The notes under the pieces are model-generated. The model was not told the DNA's origin. It was given only the letters and a program-made list of their open reading frames with translations, and did no database searches. A DNA stretch of 64,000 nt. It comes from Gemmatimonadaceae bacterium. Lineage in GTDB: Bacteria > Gemmatimonadota > Gemmatimonadetes > Gemmatimonadales > Gemmatimonadaceae. Below, one piece after another: positions 33,958 through 41,734 of the stretch (the first letter of the stretch is position 1; each line of letters begins with the position of its first letter). The position numbers and the translations under genes are program-made. The stretch is taken from contig DASUHB010000028.1 in the NCBI GenBank assembly GCA_036273715.1, positions 62,001-126,000 of the forward strand. Reading direction: 5' to 3'.

Positions 33958-35520
33958 CTAACGGCGCGGCGTGAGCAGCGCCACCGGCAGGATCACTTCC
34001 TCCGGCGTCACCCCGCCGTGCAGGAACGATCCGCGGTAGCGCGTCTGATACTCGCGCAGCTTGGTTGGATAGACGAAGAACGTGTCGCCCACGGCCAACA
34101 GCGTGTTGCCGCCCAGTCCGCGCCGCGGCAGCCGCAGGTCGTCGAAGTTCGAGAACAACAGCGCGTGCTCGGCACGCTCCGCGCGGAGGTCTTCGCCGAA
34201 TTTGTAGCGCAGGTTGGCGGTCGCGTCGCGCTTCGCGAATACCGTGGCCGGCGTCTGACAATGGATGGAACCGTGGTCGCTCGTCACGAGCGCCGGAATC
34301 CCGCGCCGCGCCGCTTCCTTGAGCAGACCGAACAGCGTCGATCGCTCGAACCACTGGCGCGTGATCTGGCGCAGCGCGATCTCGTCCTTGGCCACCTCGT
34401 ACAGGATCGCCGACTCGCTGCGCCCATGCGTCAACAGATCCACGAAATTGAACACGAACGCGCTCACTCCTTCGGACGCGATCGCGCTCGTTAGGCGCCG
34501 CTCGAGCTCCGCCGAGTCGCCCGACGTGGAAATCTTGTCGTAGCGAACCGGCACGCGGGTCTTGAGCTCGTCCAGGTGCGCCTCGAGCAGCTCGCGCTCG
34601 TGCGCATTCAGCGATTCGTCCTCGCGCTCGCCCCACCAATCGGGAAACCGCGCCGCGATCTCGCCTGGAAACAGTCCGCTGAAGAGCGCGTTGCGCGAGT
34701 ACGGCGTCGCCGTCGGCACGATCGAGAAATAGTGCGTCGTCTCGACGTCGAAATACGGTGCGAGCAGCGGCTGCAGCACCCGCCACTGATCCAGCCGCAA
34801 GCAGTCGATGACCACGAACAACGTGGCCCGGGAGCGCTCGAGGATCGGCAGCAGAAACTCGCCCACGATGTCGATCGAGAGCGGCGGACGGTCGCCTTCG
34901 AGATCGCGCAACCACTTGGGGTACGCGTCGCGAAAGTACGCGGCAAATTCGCGGCGCAAATCGGGATACAGCGCTTGCAGCGAGTCGTAGAGACTCTGTT
35001 CGCGCGCCTGCGCCAGCTCGATGTCCCACTCCACCATTTCGGCGTAGCGCGCCACCCAGTCTCGCCATTGCAAGTCGCGCTGGCGCTCCATCTCCATGGC
35101 GCGGAACCGCTCGACGAACGATCGCGCAATGGCCTGCTGGCGGATGCGCGGCCCCTCGAGGACGCGCGTGATGACGCTCAACACCTGCCGCGGATTGATC
35201 GGCTTGACGAGGTAGTCGCGCACGTCGACGCCGATTGCTTCACGCAGCGTCGCGTCTTCCTCGCTCTTGGTGACCATCACGATGGGCAGGAACGGGTCGA
35301 GCTCGCGAATTTCGCGGTAGGCGTCGAGGCCGCGTTTGCCCGGCATCTGCTCGTCCAACAGCACGATGCCGTACTGGCGCCGGCGCAGCATTTCGACCGC
35401 GTCGTCGGCGTTGGACGCGGCGTCCACCTCGAACCCCTTCTCACGCAGGAAGATGCGATGAGACTCGAGAAGATCTGCCTCGTCGTCGATCCACAACACC
35501 GACTTGGGGGGTTGCGCCAT
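33958..35520 (-). CDS. PorX-like response regulator with PglZ/alkaline-phosphatase-type effector domain
   Basis: 520 residues from ATG 35520, matching the length of PorX, the type IX secretion regulator of Bacteroidota. Residues 1-120: receiver (VLWIDDEADLLESH, phospho-acceptor Asp56 in LLDEQMPG, MVTKSEED, VKPINPRQ). Residues about 125-210: helical linker. Residues about 215-520: PglZ domain of the alkaline-phosphatase superfamily, with FVVIDCLRLDQW, VPTATPYSRNALFSGLFP (Thr272 at the nucleophile position), FPDWWGERED, VTSDHGSIHC and FLHGG supplying metal ligands. Known PorX is a zinc phosphodiesterase and regulator. No PorY kinase or secretion gene is in the window. Cotranscribed with the MsbA-like exporter. 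Confidence 0.85.
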   Translation of the reverse strand: MAQPPKSVLWIDDEADLLESHRIFLREKGFEVDAASNADDAVEMLRRRQYGIVLLDEQMPGKRGLDAYREIRELDPFLPIVMVTKSEEDATLREAIGVDVRDYLVKPINPRQVLSVITRVLEGPRIRQQAIARSFVERFRAMEMERQRDLQWRDWVARYAEMVEWDIELAQAREQSLYDSLQALYPDLRREFAAYFRDAYPKWLRDLEGDRPPLSIDIVGEFLLPILERSRATLFVVIDCLRLDQWRVLQPLLAPYFDVETTHYFSIVPTATPYSRNALFSGLFPGEIAARFPDWWGEREDESLNAHERELLEAHLDELKTRVPVRYDKISTSGDSAELERRLTSAIASEGVSAFVFNFVDLLTHGRSESAILYEVAKDEIALRQITRQWFERSTLFGLLKEAARRGIPALVTSDHGSIHCQTPATVFAKRDATANLRYKFGEDLRAERAEHALLFSNFDDLRLPRRGLGGNTLLAVGDTFFVYPTKLREYQTRYRGSFLHGGVTPEEVILPVALLTPRR

Positions 35521-35568
35521 GCTGGCGCAATGTAGTATTGCCGGCAGGTGCCTGGTAGCTACCAATCC

Positions 35569-35946
35569 ATGCCCGCGCCGATTCACTTTCCGTTTCCTGC
35601 ACTCGCTGCGCAGGCCGGACGGGCACCGTTAGGGGGCACACGAGAAGTGGCCCTGGCGTGTCTCATGGCCGCGCGTCTCGCCCTGAACGCGCGGTGCGCG
35701 GCCGCCGAGTTGAACAAGCGGGCGCACACCGACCGCACGCACAGCGCACGGAGCTGGTTTGCATCGCTCGCCATCCCGCCGGCGGTTCGCACGGCATGCA
35801 TGCGACTCATCGATGCGACGGTCGCCGCCGACGCGCTGGAAGTTGGCGCGGCACTCGCGGCCGTGCTCAGCGCCGCACGCCGACAGCTGGACAGTGCGGG
35901 CGTCGATGAACTCGATCGCGCGATCGCGTCGCTGCGCGCGGAGTAA
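35569..35946 (+). CDS. Small hypothetical helical protein
   Basis: 125 residues from ATG 35569. I do not recognise a family. It is almost all alpha-helical and Ala-rich (EVALACLMAARLALNARCAAAELNKRA, RTACMRLIDATVAADALEVGAALAAVLSAARRQL), with no signal peptide or TM helix; one Trp in ARSWFASLAIP marks a loop. Divergent from the PorX-like gene with 48 nt between them, and 42 nt before the DnaB-like gene, so it is likely cotranscribed with that gene. It could be an adaptor of the ATPase, which is speculation. A longer reading from GTG 35548 is possible. Confidence 0.55.
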   Translation: MPAPIHFPFPALAAQAGRAPLGGTREVALACLMAARLALNARCAAAELNKRAHTDRTHSARSWFASLAIPPAVRTACMRLIDATVAADALEVGAALAAVLSAARRQLDSAGVDELDRAIASLRAE

Positions 35947-35988
35947 CGTCACTATCCGCTTTTGCAAAGCCGGGATATCGTAGACCCC

Positions 35989-36840
35989 ATGGCACCGTCC
36001 GCGCACACCGACATTTCACCGCTCTCGCAGCTCATGATGCGCGTGGACGCGGTGGCCGATGGAACCGCCACCGCCGATGGAATTGCGACCGGATTCCCGA
36101 GTCTCGACAAACTGCTTGGCGGGGGACTGCGCCGCGGAGATCTGATCGTGCTCGGCGGTGACGTCGGCGTGGGAAAGTCGGCGCTCGCGCTCGCGATTGC
36201 CTTGCGCGCCCGAAGCGCGGGCACGGCTGTCGAATTCATGTCGGGCGAAATGGACGTGTCGCGAGTTCTCGAGCGCGTGCTGGCCATCGAGGGGAAAGCC
36301 TCAGTCGACCAGATCCGCCAGGGAACGTTGGACGACATCACTCGAGCCGCGCTTGGCGCTGCTGCATTCAGGTTGCGTGACGCCACGCCCGGCATTTCGC
36401 GATTGCCCGCCGGCGGAGTGGCAGAGGTTGTCGCGCTGGCGGCTTCGCACCATCCGGCGCTTCTGGTGGTCGACTCGCTGCAAGCAATGGTCGGCACGGC
36501 ACACGGAACGCTGGACGACGAGCTTGCACTCGCCGTTCGCGCGCTCAAGGCACATGCGCTGGATGCGAAAGTGGCCGTGCTGGTCACCGCGCACGTGCCG
36601 TCGCTCGATCGCAACCGCGCTGATCTTCGTCCGGCGCTGGACGATTTCGGTGCACGCGGCGCGGTGAAGCAGCTGGCCGACGTCGTCCTCGGCTTGTTCC
36701 GTGAAGAGCTGTATCAGCCGTCGCCCGGACACGAGGGCGCGACCGAGCTGGCGGTGCTCAAGAATCGAAGCGGACCGACGAGCTACGTGGACCTGTTTTA
36801 TTACAAGCAGTGGTTGCGGTTCGAAGACATGGTCGAGTGA
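35989..36840 (+). CDS. DnaB-C/KaiC-like RecA-fold ATPase lacking the DnaB N-terminal domain
   Basis: 283 residues. Starts near IATGFPSLDKLLGGGLRRGDLIVLGGDVGVGKSALAL, the entry to a DnaB C-terminal helicase domain with Walker A GGDVGVGKS. Also MSGEMDVSRVLERVLA (DnaB motif H1a-like), LLVVDSLQAMVG (Walker B), VLVTAHVPSLDRNR, RGAVKQLADVVLGLFREELY and LAVLKNRSGPTSYVDLFY, the latter matching the DnaB arginine-finger end. No N-terminal primase-binding domain is present, so it is not the replicative helicase but a paralogue, in size close to KaiC/RadA-type relatives. ATG 35989 is chosen over an upstream TTG; no clear ribosome-binding site. Confidence 0.82.
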   Translation: MAPSAHTDISPLSQLMMRVDAVADGTATADGIATGFPSLDKLLGGGLRRGDLIVLGGDVGVGKSALALAIALRARSAGTAVEFMSGEMDVSRVLERVLAIEGKASVDQIRQGTLDDITRAALGAAAFRLRDATPGISRLPAGGVAEVVALAASHHPALLVVDSLQAMVGTAHGTLDDELALAVRALKAHALDAKVAVLVTAHVPSLDRNRADLRPALDDFGARGAVKQLADVVLGLFREELYQPSPGHEGATELAVLKNRSGPTSYVDLFYYKQWLRFEDMVE

Positions 36841-36901
36841 GGCGGGAGCGCGGCCCTCCCTCATCGCTTACTTTTCTCTTGGCTACGTTCACGAGACTCC
36901 G

Positions 36902-37645
36902 ATGGCTGGTCACAGTAAGTGGAAGCAAATCAAGCACTACAAGGCGGCGGCGGACGCGAAGCGCGGCGCTGTGTTCACGAAGCTCATTCGCGAGATCACG
37001 GTTGCGGCGCGGACCGGTGGCGGCGACCCGGGCGGTAATCCGCGGCTGCGTACGGCCATCGAGGCGGCGCGGGCGGCGTCGATGCCAAAGGACAACATCG
37101 AACGCGCGATCAAGAAAGGCACCGGCGAGCTCGAGGGTGTCGAGTACCAGGAGATCACGTACGAGGCGTTCGGGCCCGGCGGCGTGGCGCTGCTGATTCA
37201 CACGCTCACCGACAACGCCACGCGAACAGTGGCCGACATTCGACACAAGCTCTCGCGCGGCGGCGGAAATCTGGGGGCGACGAATTCGGTGTCGTGGATG
37301 TTCGAGCGGAAGGGGCAGATCTTCGTCCCCGCGCAGGGTGTGGACGAAGAGGCGGCGCTGGAGGCCGCGCTCGAGGCCGGTGCTGAAGATCTCGTGCGAG
37401 AGGATGATCGGTACGTGATCTCGACGGACCCGGCGTCGTTGCATGCCGTCAAGGCTGCGTTGGACGCGAAGAACATCGCGACCGATGGCGCCGAGATCGC
37501 CATGATTCCCAAGACCACGGTGCATGTCGAAGGCAGGACGGCCGAGACGCTGCTCAAGCTGATGGAAGAGTTGGACGATCTGGACGACGTGCAGAAAGTG
37601 GAAGCGAACTTCGACATCGACCTCGCCGAGATGGCGAAGGCCTGA
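36902..37645 (+). CDS. yebC: YebC/PmpR/TACO1-family protein
   Basis: 247 residues. N-terminal MAGHSKWKQIKHYKAAADAKRGAVFTKLIREI is the family signature, followed by GNPRLRTAIEAARAASMPKDNIERAIKKGTG and YEAFGPGGVALLIHTLTDNATRTVADIRH. Annotated historically as a transcription regulator; bacterial YebC and mitochondrial TACO1 are now linked to translation of difficult (proline-rich) stretches. Location directly before ruvC-ruvA is the conserved arrangement in many bacteria. Start ATG 36902; no strong Shine-Dalgarno. Confidence 0.95.
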   Translation: MAGHSKWKQIKHYKAAADAKRGAVFTKLIREITVAARTGGGDPGGNPRLRTAIEAARAASMPKDNIERAIKKGTGELEGVEYQEITYEAFGPGGVALLIHTLTDNATRTVADIRHKLSRGGGNLGATNSVSWMFERKGQIFVPAQGVDEEAALEAALEAGAEDLVREDDRYVISTDPASLHAVKAALDAKNIATDGAEIAMIPKTTVHVEGRTAETLLKLMEELDDLDDVQKVEANFDIDLAEMAKA

Positions 37646-37654
37646 GCCGGCGGC

Positions 37655-38161
37655 GTGATTGTTTTAGGCATCGATCCGGGCACCGCTGCCACCGGCTATG
37701 GCGTGGTGACGGATCATTCGGGGGAGCCGCGCGGCTCCCTTTCGCTTATCGAGTGCGGCGTGATACGCACGGCGCCGCGCGATGCGCTGAGCGTGCGGCT
37801 CTCGGGACTGTACGACGAAGTGCGCGGGCTCATCGTGCGCCACCGGCCCGAGGCGTTGTCGATCGAAGACGTGTTCTATGCCAAGAACGTACGCACGACG
37901 GTGGTGCTCGGCCACGCGCGCGGCGTCGTGTTGTTGGCTGCGCAGCAGAGCGGGATGGCGATCTTCGAGTATCCGCCGGCCGAGATCAAGAAGACCGTTG
38001 TGGGCGCGGGCGCGGCGACCAAGGCGCAGGTGCAATTCATGGTTGCGCGCTTGTTGCGCCTCAAGAGCGCGCCGCAGCCGTATGACGCGGCCGACGGCGT
38101 GGCGGCGGCGCTGGCGCATCTGCTCACGGCGCGCATCCCGCGCCTGGAGCGCGTGCGATGA
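37655..38161 (+). CDS. ruvC: Holliday-junction resolvase RuvC
   Basis: 168 residues, RNase-H-like fold. Acidic active-site residues: Asp in VLGIDPGTAATGYG, Glu in SIEDVFYAKNVRT, and the C-terminal Asp pair in YDAADGVAAALAH. NVRTTVVLGHARGVVLLAA and FEYPPAEIKKTVVGAGAATKAQV are typical. It cuts Holliday junctions at symmetrical sites together with RuvAB. GTG start 37655, 9 nt after yebC; its stop overlaps ruvA (ATGA). Confidence 0.96.
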   Translation: MIVLGIDPGTAATGYGVVTDHSGEPRGSLSLIECGVIRTAPRDALSVRLSGLYDEVRGLIVRHRPEALSIEDVFYAKNVRTTVVLGHARGVVLLAAQQSGMAIFEYPPAEIKKTVVGAGAATKAQVQFMVARLLRLKSAPQPYDAADGVAAALAHLLTARIPRLERVR

Positions 38162-38760
38162 TCGCGCAGGTCAATGGTACGCTGGTGGCCAAGGACCTGG
38201 ACCGCGTGGAAGTGATGACGGCAGGCGGCGTCGCGTACGAGCTCACCATCCCGTTAGGCGCGTACGAGCAGTTGCCGCGGCTGGGCGACCCGGTGACGCT
38301 GCAGACGCACGTTGTCGTGCGCGATGATGCGTGGATGCTGTTCGGGTTCACGACCGTGCACGAGAAGCGCGTGTTTCAGCGGCTGCTCACCGCGAATGGC
38401 GTCGGGCCGGCGCTGGCGATCGGGATGCTCTCGGCGCTTTCGGCCGAGCGGCTGGTGCGTGCGATTCAGGAAAAGGATCTCGCGACGCTGCAGGGGGTGC
38501 CGCGCGTGGGTCGTAAGAAAGCGGAGCGGCTGGTGCTCGACCTGGCCGACAAGCTGGACGACGTGATGATCGCCGGGGACGGCGCGGCGAGACCCGCGAG
38601 CGCGGCAGCGGATGATGCGATGCGGGCGCTGGTGTCGCTCGGCTATAGCGCGAGCGACGCGGAAAAGGCGGTGCGACGCGTGGTCGAAGCCCAAGGGCCC
38701 GGCCGCACGGCGTCAGAGCTCATTCGGGCGGCATTGGCGCGGATGACGGGCCCGGGTTGA
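38158..38760 (+). CDS. ruvA: Holliday-junction branch-migration subunit RuvA
   Basis: 200 residues. N-terminal OB fold (MIAQVNGTLVAKDLDRVEVMTAGGVAYELTIP), acidic-pin region and two helix-hairpin-helix motifs (LLTANGVGPALAIGMLS and LQGVPRVGRKKAERLVLDLADKL), then a short linker and domain III (DDAMRALVSLGYSASDAEKAV) that binds RuvB. All domains are intact. Overlaps ruvC by 4 nt. Its usual partner ruvB is not next in line but about 6.1 kb further on, after hipBA and a permease module. Confidence 0.96.
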   Translation: MIAQVNGTLVAKDLDRVEVMTAGGVAYELTIPLGAYEQLPRLGDPVTLQTHVVVRDDAWMLFGFTTVHEKRVFQRLLTANGVGPALAIGMLSALSAERLVRAIQEKDLATLQGVPRVGRKKAERLVLDLADKLDDVMIAGDGAARPASAAADDAMRALVSLGYSASDAEKAVRRVVEAQGPGRTASELIRAALARMTGPG

Positions 38761-38772
38761 GTCAGCCCTGAT

Positions 38773-38849
38773 GTAATCGATCGGCGACATTTGACGGAAG
38801 TAAACGATCGGTGACATTTGACAAATGTAAGCGATCGTTTACAATTGTC
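38773..38849 (+). repeat. Three 27-bp-phased direct repeats: hipBA operators
   Basis: Imperfect 23-bp units begin at 38773, 38800 and 38827, exactly 27 bp apart with 4-nt spacers. All share GTAA-N-CGATCG; the first two continue with G-(C/T)-GACATTTGAC. The third contains GTAAGCGATCGTTTAC, one mismatch from a perfect 16-bp palindrome. They overlap the promoter just upstream of hipB. This is the expected form of a cooperative autorepression site for a HipB dimer; the binding protein is inferred from position. Confidence 0.75.
38818..38845 (+). promoter_or_regulatory. Sigma-70 promoter of hipBA
   Basis: TTGACA (38818-38823, perfect), 16-nt spacer, TACAAT (38840-38845, five of six). It lies within the second and third repeat units, so a bound repressor would occlude it. 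Transcription should begin near 38852, which excludes an upstream GTG at 38818 as the hipB start and supports ATG 38872. Confidence 0.75.
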
Positions 38850-38871
38850 TATTGTCTCCGATCCTTACACC

Positions 38872-39147
38872 ATGCTGATCCGCACCGCTCACGAGCTCGG
38901 GCATTTCATTCGCGACCGCCGCCGCACGGCCAACATGACGCAGGACCAACTGGCTAGGCGCATCGGCGTGAGCCGCCAGTGGGTCGTTGATATCGAACGC
39001 GGAAAGCCGACCGCTGCACTCTCACTCGTGCTTCGGACGCTCACGGCGCTTGGGATCCGCATCGACCTGCGACCGCAGGAGGCTCTGCGCGAGCGCAACT
39101 CGATCGATCTGAACGCGATCATCGAGCGCGCAAAGTCACGCCGTTGA
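38872..39147 (+). CDS. hipB: HipB-like antitoxin, Xre-family DNA-binding protein
   Basis: 91 residues, one HTH domain: LGHFIRDRRRTANMTQDQLARRIGVSRQWVVDIERGKPTAALSLVLRTLTALGI, the classic Xre/HipB helix-turn-helix with VSRQWVVDIERGKP as recognition helix. The C-terminal tail (RERNSIDLNAIIERAKSRR) is the kind of extension that contacts or is degraded in HipB proteins. ATG 38872 is chosen because the promoter's predicted start site lies downstream of the longer GTG option. It should neutralise HipA and repress the operon by binding the three operator repeats. Followed after 19 nt by hipA. Confidence 0.9.
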   Translation: MLIRTAHELGHFIRDRRRTANMTQDQLARRIGVSRQWVVDIERGKPTAALSLVLRTLTALGIRIDLRPQEALRERNSIDLNAIIERAKSRR

Positions 39148-39166
39148 ACCGCCGTCGGACTCAAAG

Positions 39167-40453
39167 ATGAAGCGGGATCGAGTGCTCATCGCCTTACTCG
39201 ACGGAGCGCGTGTCGGCTCGATCGAGCGAGATGGACACGGGCGCCTGCGCTTCATCTATGACGACGCGTGGCGTGGAGACGCGAGAGCGTACCCGCTCTC
39301 GCTCGCCCTCCCGTTAAGCGCGGCAGAACATAGCCATGACCCGACGAACGCGTTTCTGTGGGGGCTCCTGCCCGACAATGATCGAACGTTGGACCACTAT
39401 GGCCGCCTGTTCGGTGTCTCGCCGCGGAATCCGATTGGGCTGCTTTCGCGCCTGGGTGCCGACTGCGCCGGCGCAGTCCAATTCGCGAGTCCGGACGATG
39501 TCGAGCGCCTCACTGCCACCCGTTCTGCCGAGCACGTACAATGGCTCAGCGAAGAGGAGGTCGCCGCTGAGCTCCGCAGCGTTCGGCAAACCGGAATACC
39601 CGGCATGTCCGCGCGCATGGGCGGGCAATTCAGCCTTGCCGGTTCCCAGCCGAAACTTGCGCTACTCGAGGAACGCGGACGGTGGGGCAGACCGAGTGGC
39701 CGAACGCCGAGTACATGCATTCTCAAGCCACCGACCGGCGAGTTCCACGGTTTTGTAGAGAACGAGCACTTCTGTCTCACGGTCGCAAGGTTCCTGAGCA
39801 TCGGCGCTGTCTCTTCACGCGTAGTTCAATTCGGCAACGAGACGGCAATCGTCGTCGAACGATTCGACCGCGCCAAACGGGGTCCGTTGTACACCCGCAT
39901 TCACCAAGAGGATGTCTGTCAGGCTCTCGGCGTGATGCCAACGCGGAAATATGAAAATGAGGGGGGACCTGGTATTGCCAGAGTGATTCAGCTCTTGCGC
40001 GACGCTTCGGCGAATCCGCAAGACGACATTCTGCGCTTCCTCCGCGCCACCGCCTTGAACTGGGTCATCGCCGCAACAGATGCACACGCCAAAAACTACG
40101 CTCTGCTGCACGCAGCTGGCGGCGCGCTCCGGCTCGCTCCGTTTTATGACATCCTCAGCTTCTTACCGTACGACGGGGCACTTCACGACGTGAAACTCGC
40201 CATGCGTATTGGCAGCCAGTATCTTGTTCGTCGCGTTAATCGCCGCTGCTGGGAGACTCTCGCAAAAGCGTCTGGGTTAGGCACGAAAGACGTTCTCGAC
40301 ATCGTGCGCGACGTTGTCGCTCAAATGCCGACCGCAGTCGAATCGGCGGCAGACGCAGCAATGGATGCCGGACTGGATGCAACGGTTATCCGGACACTGG
40401 ACACGCGTATCAGAGGCCGAACGCGCACCTGCGCCGCCATGCTCACCGCGTGA
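39167..40453 (+). CDS. hipA: HipA-like serine/threonine kinase toxin
   Basis: 428 residues, full length for type II HipA. N-subdomain (VLIALLDGARVGSIERDGHGRLRFIYDDAW), SRLGADCAGAVQF, GGQFSLAGSQPKLAL (ATP-loop region), TCILKPPTGEFHGFVENEHF (ATP-binding Lys), catalytic loop NWVIAATDAHAKNYALL (Asp) and the metal-binding APFYDILSFLPY. The kinase looks intact. In E. coli HipA phosphorylates glutamyl-tRNA synthetase, stopping translation; here the target is not known. A/T-richer with less biased codons than its neighbours, consistent with recent acquisition. It contains a G6 run (39961-39966). Confidence 0.92.
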   Translation: MKRDRVLIALLDGARVGSIERDGHGRLRFIYDDAWRGDARAYPLSLALPLSAAEHSHDPTNAFLWGLLPDNDRTLDHYGRLFGVSPRNPIGLLSRLGADCAGAVQFASPDDVERLTATRSAEHVQWLSEEEVAAELRSVRQTGIPGMSARMGGQFSLAGSQPKLALLEERGRWGRPSGRTPSTCILKPPTGEFHGFVENEHFCLTVARFLSIGAVSSRVVQFGNETAIVVERFDRAKRGPLYTRIHQEDVCQALGVMPTRKYENEGGPGIARVIQLLRDASANPQDDILRFLRATALNWVIAATDAHAKNYALLHAAGGALRLAPFYDILSFLPYDGALHDVKLAMRIGSQYLVRRVNRRCWETLAKASGLGTKDVLDIVRDVVAQMPTAVESAADAAMDAGLDATVIRTLDTRIRGRTRTCAAMLTA

Positions 40454-40572
40454 GTGCAATCGTGCCTACCTGGGATGGGTACCGCTGTGGAGCCCATAGT
40501 CGCCGCGGGCTGGCAGGACGGACCGCCGCGCTCTAAGATGAGCGGATACATCGCACTGGAGTTCGGGATCGC

Positions 40573-41727
40573 ATGATCGCCCAACGAGCCATGACGTTCA
40601 CGGAGTCCGTGATTCGCGAGATGACGCGGATTGCGCAGCAGCACGGCGCGATCAATCTCGCGCAGGGATTCCCCGATTTCCCGATGCCGGCGCCGATGAA
40701 GGACGCGGCGTGCGCGGCAATCCAGGGCGACATCAATCAATACGCCATCACGTGGGGGGCGCCGGCGCTGCGGCTCGCAATCGCGGAGAAGTATCGGCGG
40801 TGGTATGGGTTGGAGGTCGATCCGGACCGCGAGATCACGGTGACGTGCGGCGCCACCGAGGCGATGGCGGCGACGTTTCTTGCGTTAGTCAATCCGGGCG
40901 ACGAAGTGATCGTGCTGGAGCCGTTCTACGAGAATTACGGACCGGATGCGATCCTGGCCGACGCGAAGCCGGTGTTCGTGCCGCTCGAGGCGCCGAAGTG
41001 GAGGCTCGATCCCGATCGGCTGCGCCGCGCGTTCAGCGCGCGCACCAAGGCGATCATCGTCAACACGCCGCACAATCCGTCGGGGCGTGTGCTGTCGCGC
41101 GACGAGTTGTCGCTGATCGCGGAGTTGTGTCAGGAGCACGATGCGTGGGCGTTCACCGACGAGATCTACGAGCACATCCGCTACGCGGGCGCGCACCACG
41201 CGCTCGCGACGTGGCCGGGGATGCGCGAGCGCACCGTGACCATCTCCGGATTGTCGAAGACGTTCAGCTGCACGGGCTGGCGGTTAGGCTACGCGATCGC
41301 GCCGGCGGCGGCGGCGACCGCCATCCGCAAGGTGCACGACTTTCTCACGGTGGGCGCGCCGGCGCCGCTGCAGGCCGCGGCGGCGGTGGGCATGGCGTTC
41401 GACGCCGACTACTACAATCACCTCGCGCGCGACTATCGCGAGCGGCGCGACGTCGTGTGCGCGGCGCTGACCGAGGCGGGGTTCACCTACACGGCGCCCG
41501 AGGGCGCGTACTACGTGCTGGCCGATTTCTCGTCGCTGTCCGACCAGCCCGATGACGCGTTCGCCAAGTGGATGACGCGCGAGGTGGGTGTGGCCACGGT
41601 GCCGGGATCGAGTTTCTACCACGACCCGGCGTTAGGCCGGTCGGTGGTGCGCTTCGCGTTCTGCAAGAAGCGCGCGACGCTCGAGGCGGTGGCCGAGCGG
41701 CTGGCGCAGCTGGCGGCGCGGGTCTAA
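40573..41727 (+). CDS. Class I/II PLP aminotransferase
   Basis: 384 residues, fold type I. Features: INLAQGFPDFPMPAPM near the N-terminus, VTCGATEAMAATFLALVNPGDEVIVLEPFYENY, NTPHNPSGRVLSRDEL, FTDEIYEHIRY (PLP-contacting Asp/Tyr), and ISGLSKTFSCTGWRLGY with the PLP lysine. Closest by pattern to kynurenine/glutamine transaminase K or methionine (MtnE-like) aminotransferases rather than aspartate aminotransferase. Alone between hipA and the minus-strand permease gene. ATG 40573, with CTGGAG about 10 nt upstream. Confidence 0.87.
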   Translation: MIAQRAMTFTESVIREMTRIAQQHGAINLAQGFPDFPMPAPMKDAACAAIQGDINQYAITWGAPALRLAIAEKYRRWYGLEVDPDREITVTCGATEAMAATFLALVNPGDEVIVLEPFYENYGPDAILADAKPVFVPLEAPKWRLDPDRLRRAFSARTKAIIVNTPHNPSGRVLSRDELSLIAELCQEHDAWAFTDEIYEHIRYAGAHHALATWPGMRERTVTISGLSKTFSCTGWRLGYAIAPAAAATAIRKVHDFLTVGAPAPLQAAAAVGMAFDADYYNHLARDYRERRDVVCAALTEAGFTYTAPEGAYYVLADFSSLSDQPDDAFAKWMTREVGVATVPGSSFYHDPALGRSVVRFAFCKKRATLEAVAERLAQLAARV

Positions 41728-41734
41728 CGGAACG

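Noticed and set aside
38773-38849. CRISPR-like repeat
   Set aside because: Only three imperfect units with 4-nt spacers, directly over a promoter; operator sites explain them better.
38818-38871. GTG 38818 as the hipB start
   Set aside because: It lies upstream of the transcription start predicted from the TTGACA/TACAAT promoter; ATG 38872 fits.
39961-39966. G6 run in hipA as a phase-variation site
   Set aside because: Six G is short and the frame encodes Glu-Gly-Gly normally; no sign of a frameshift.
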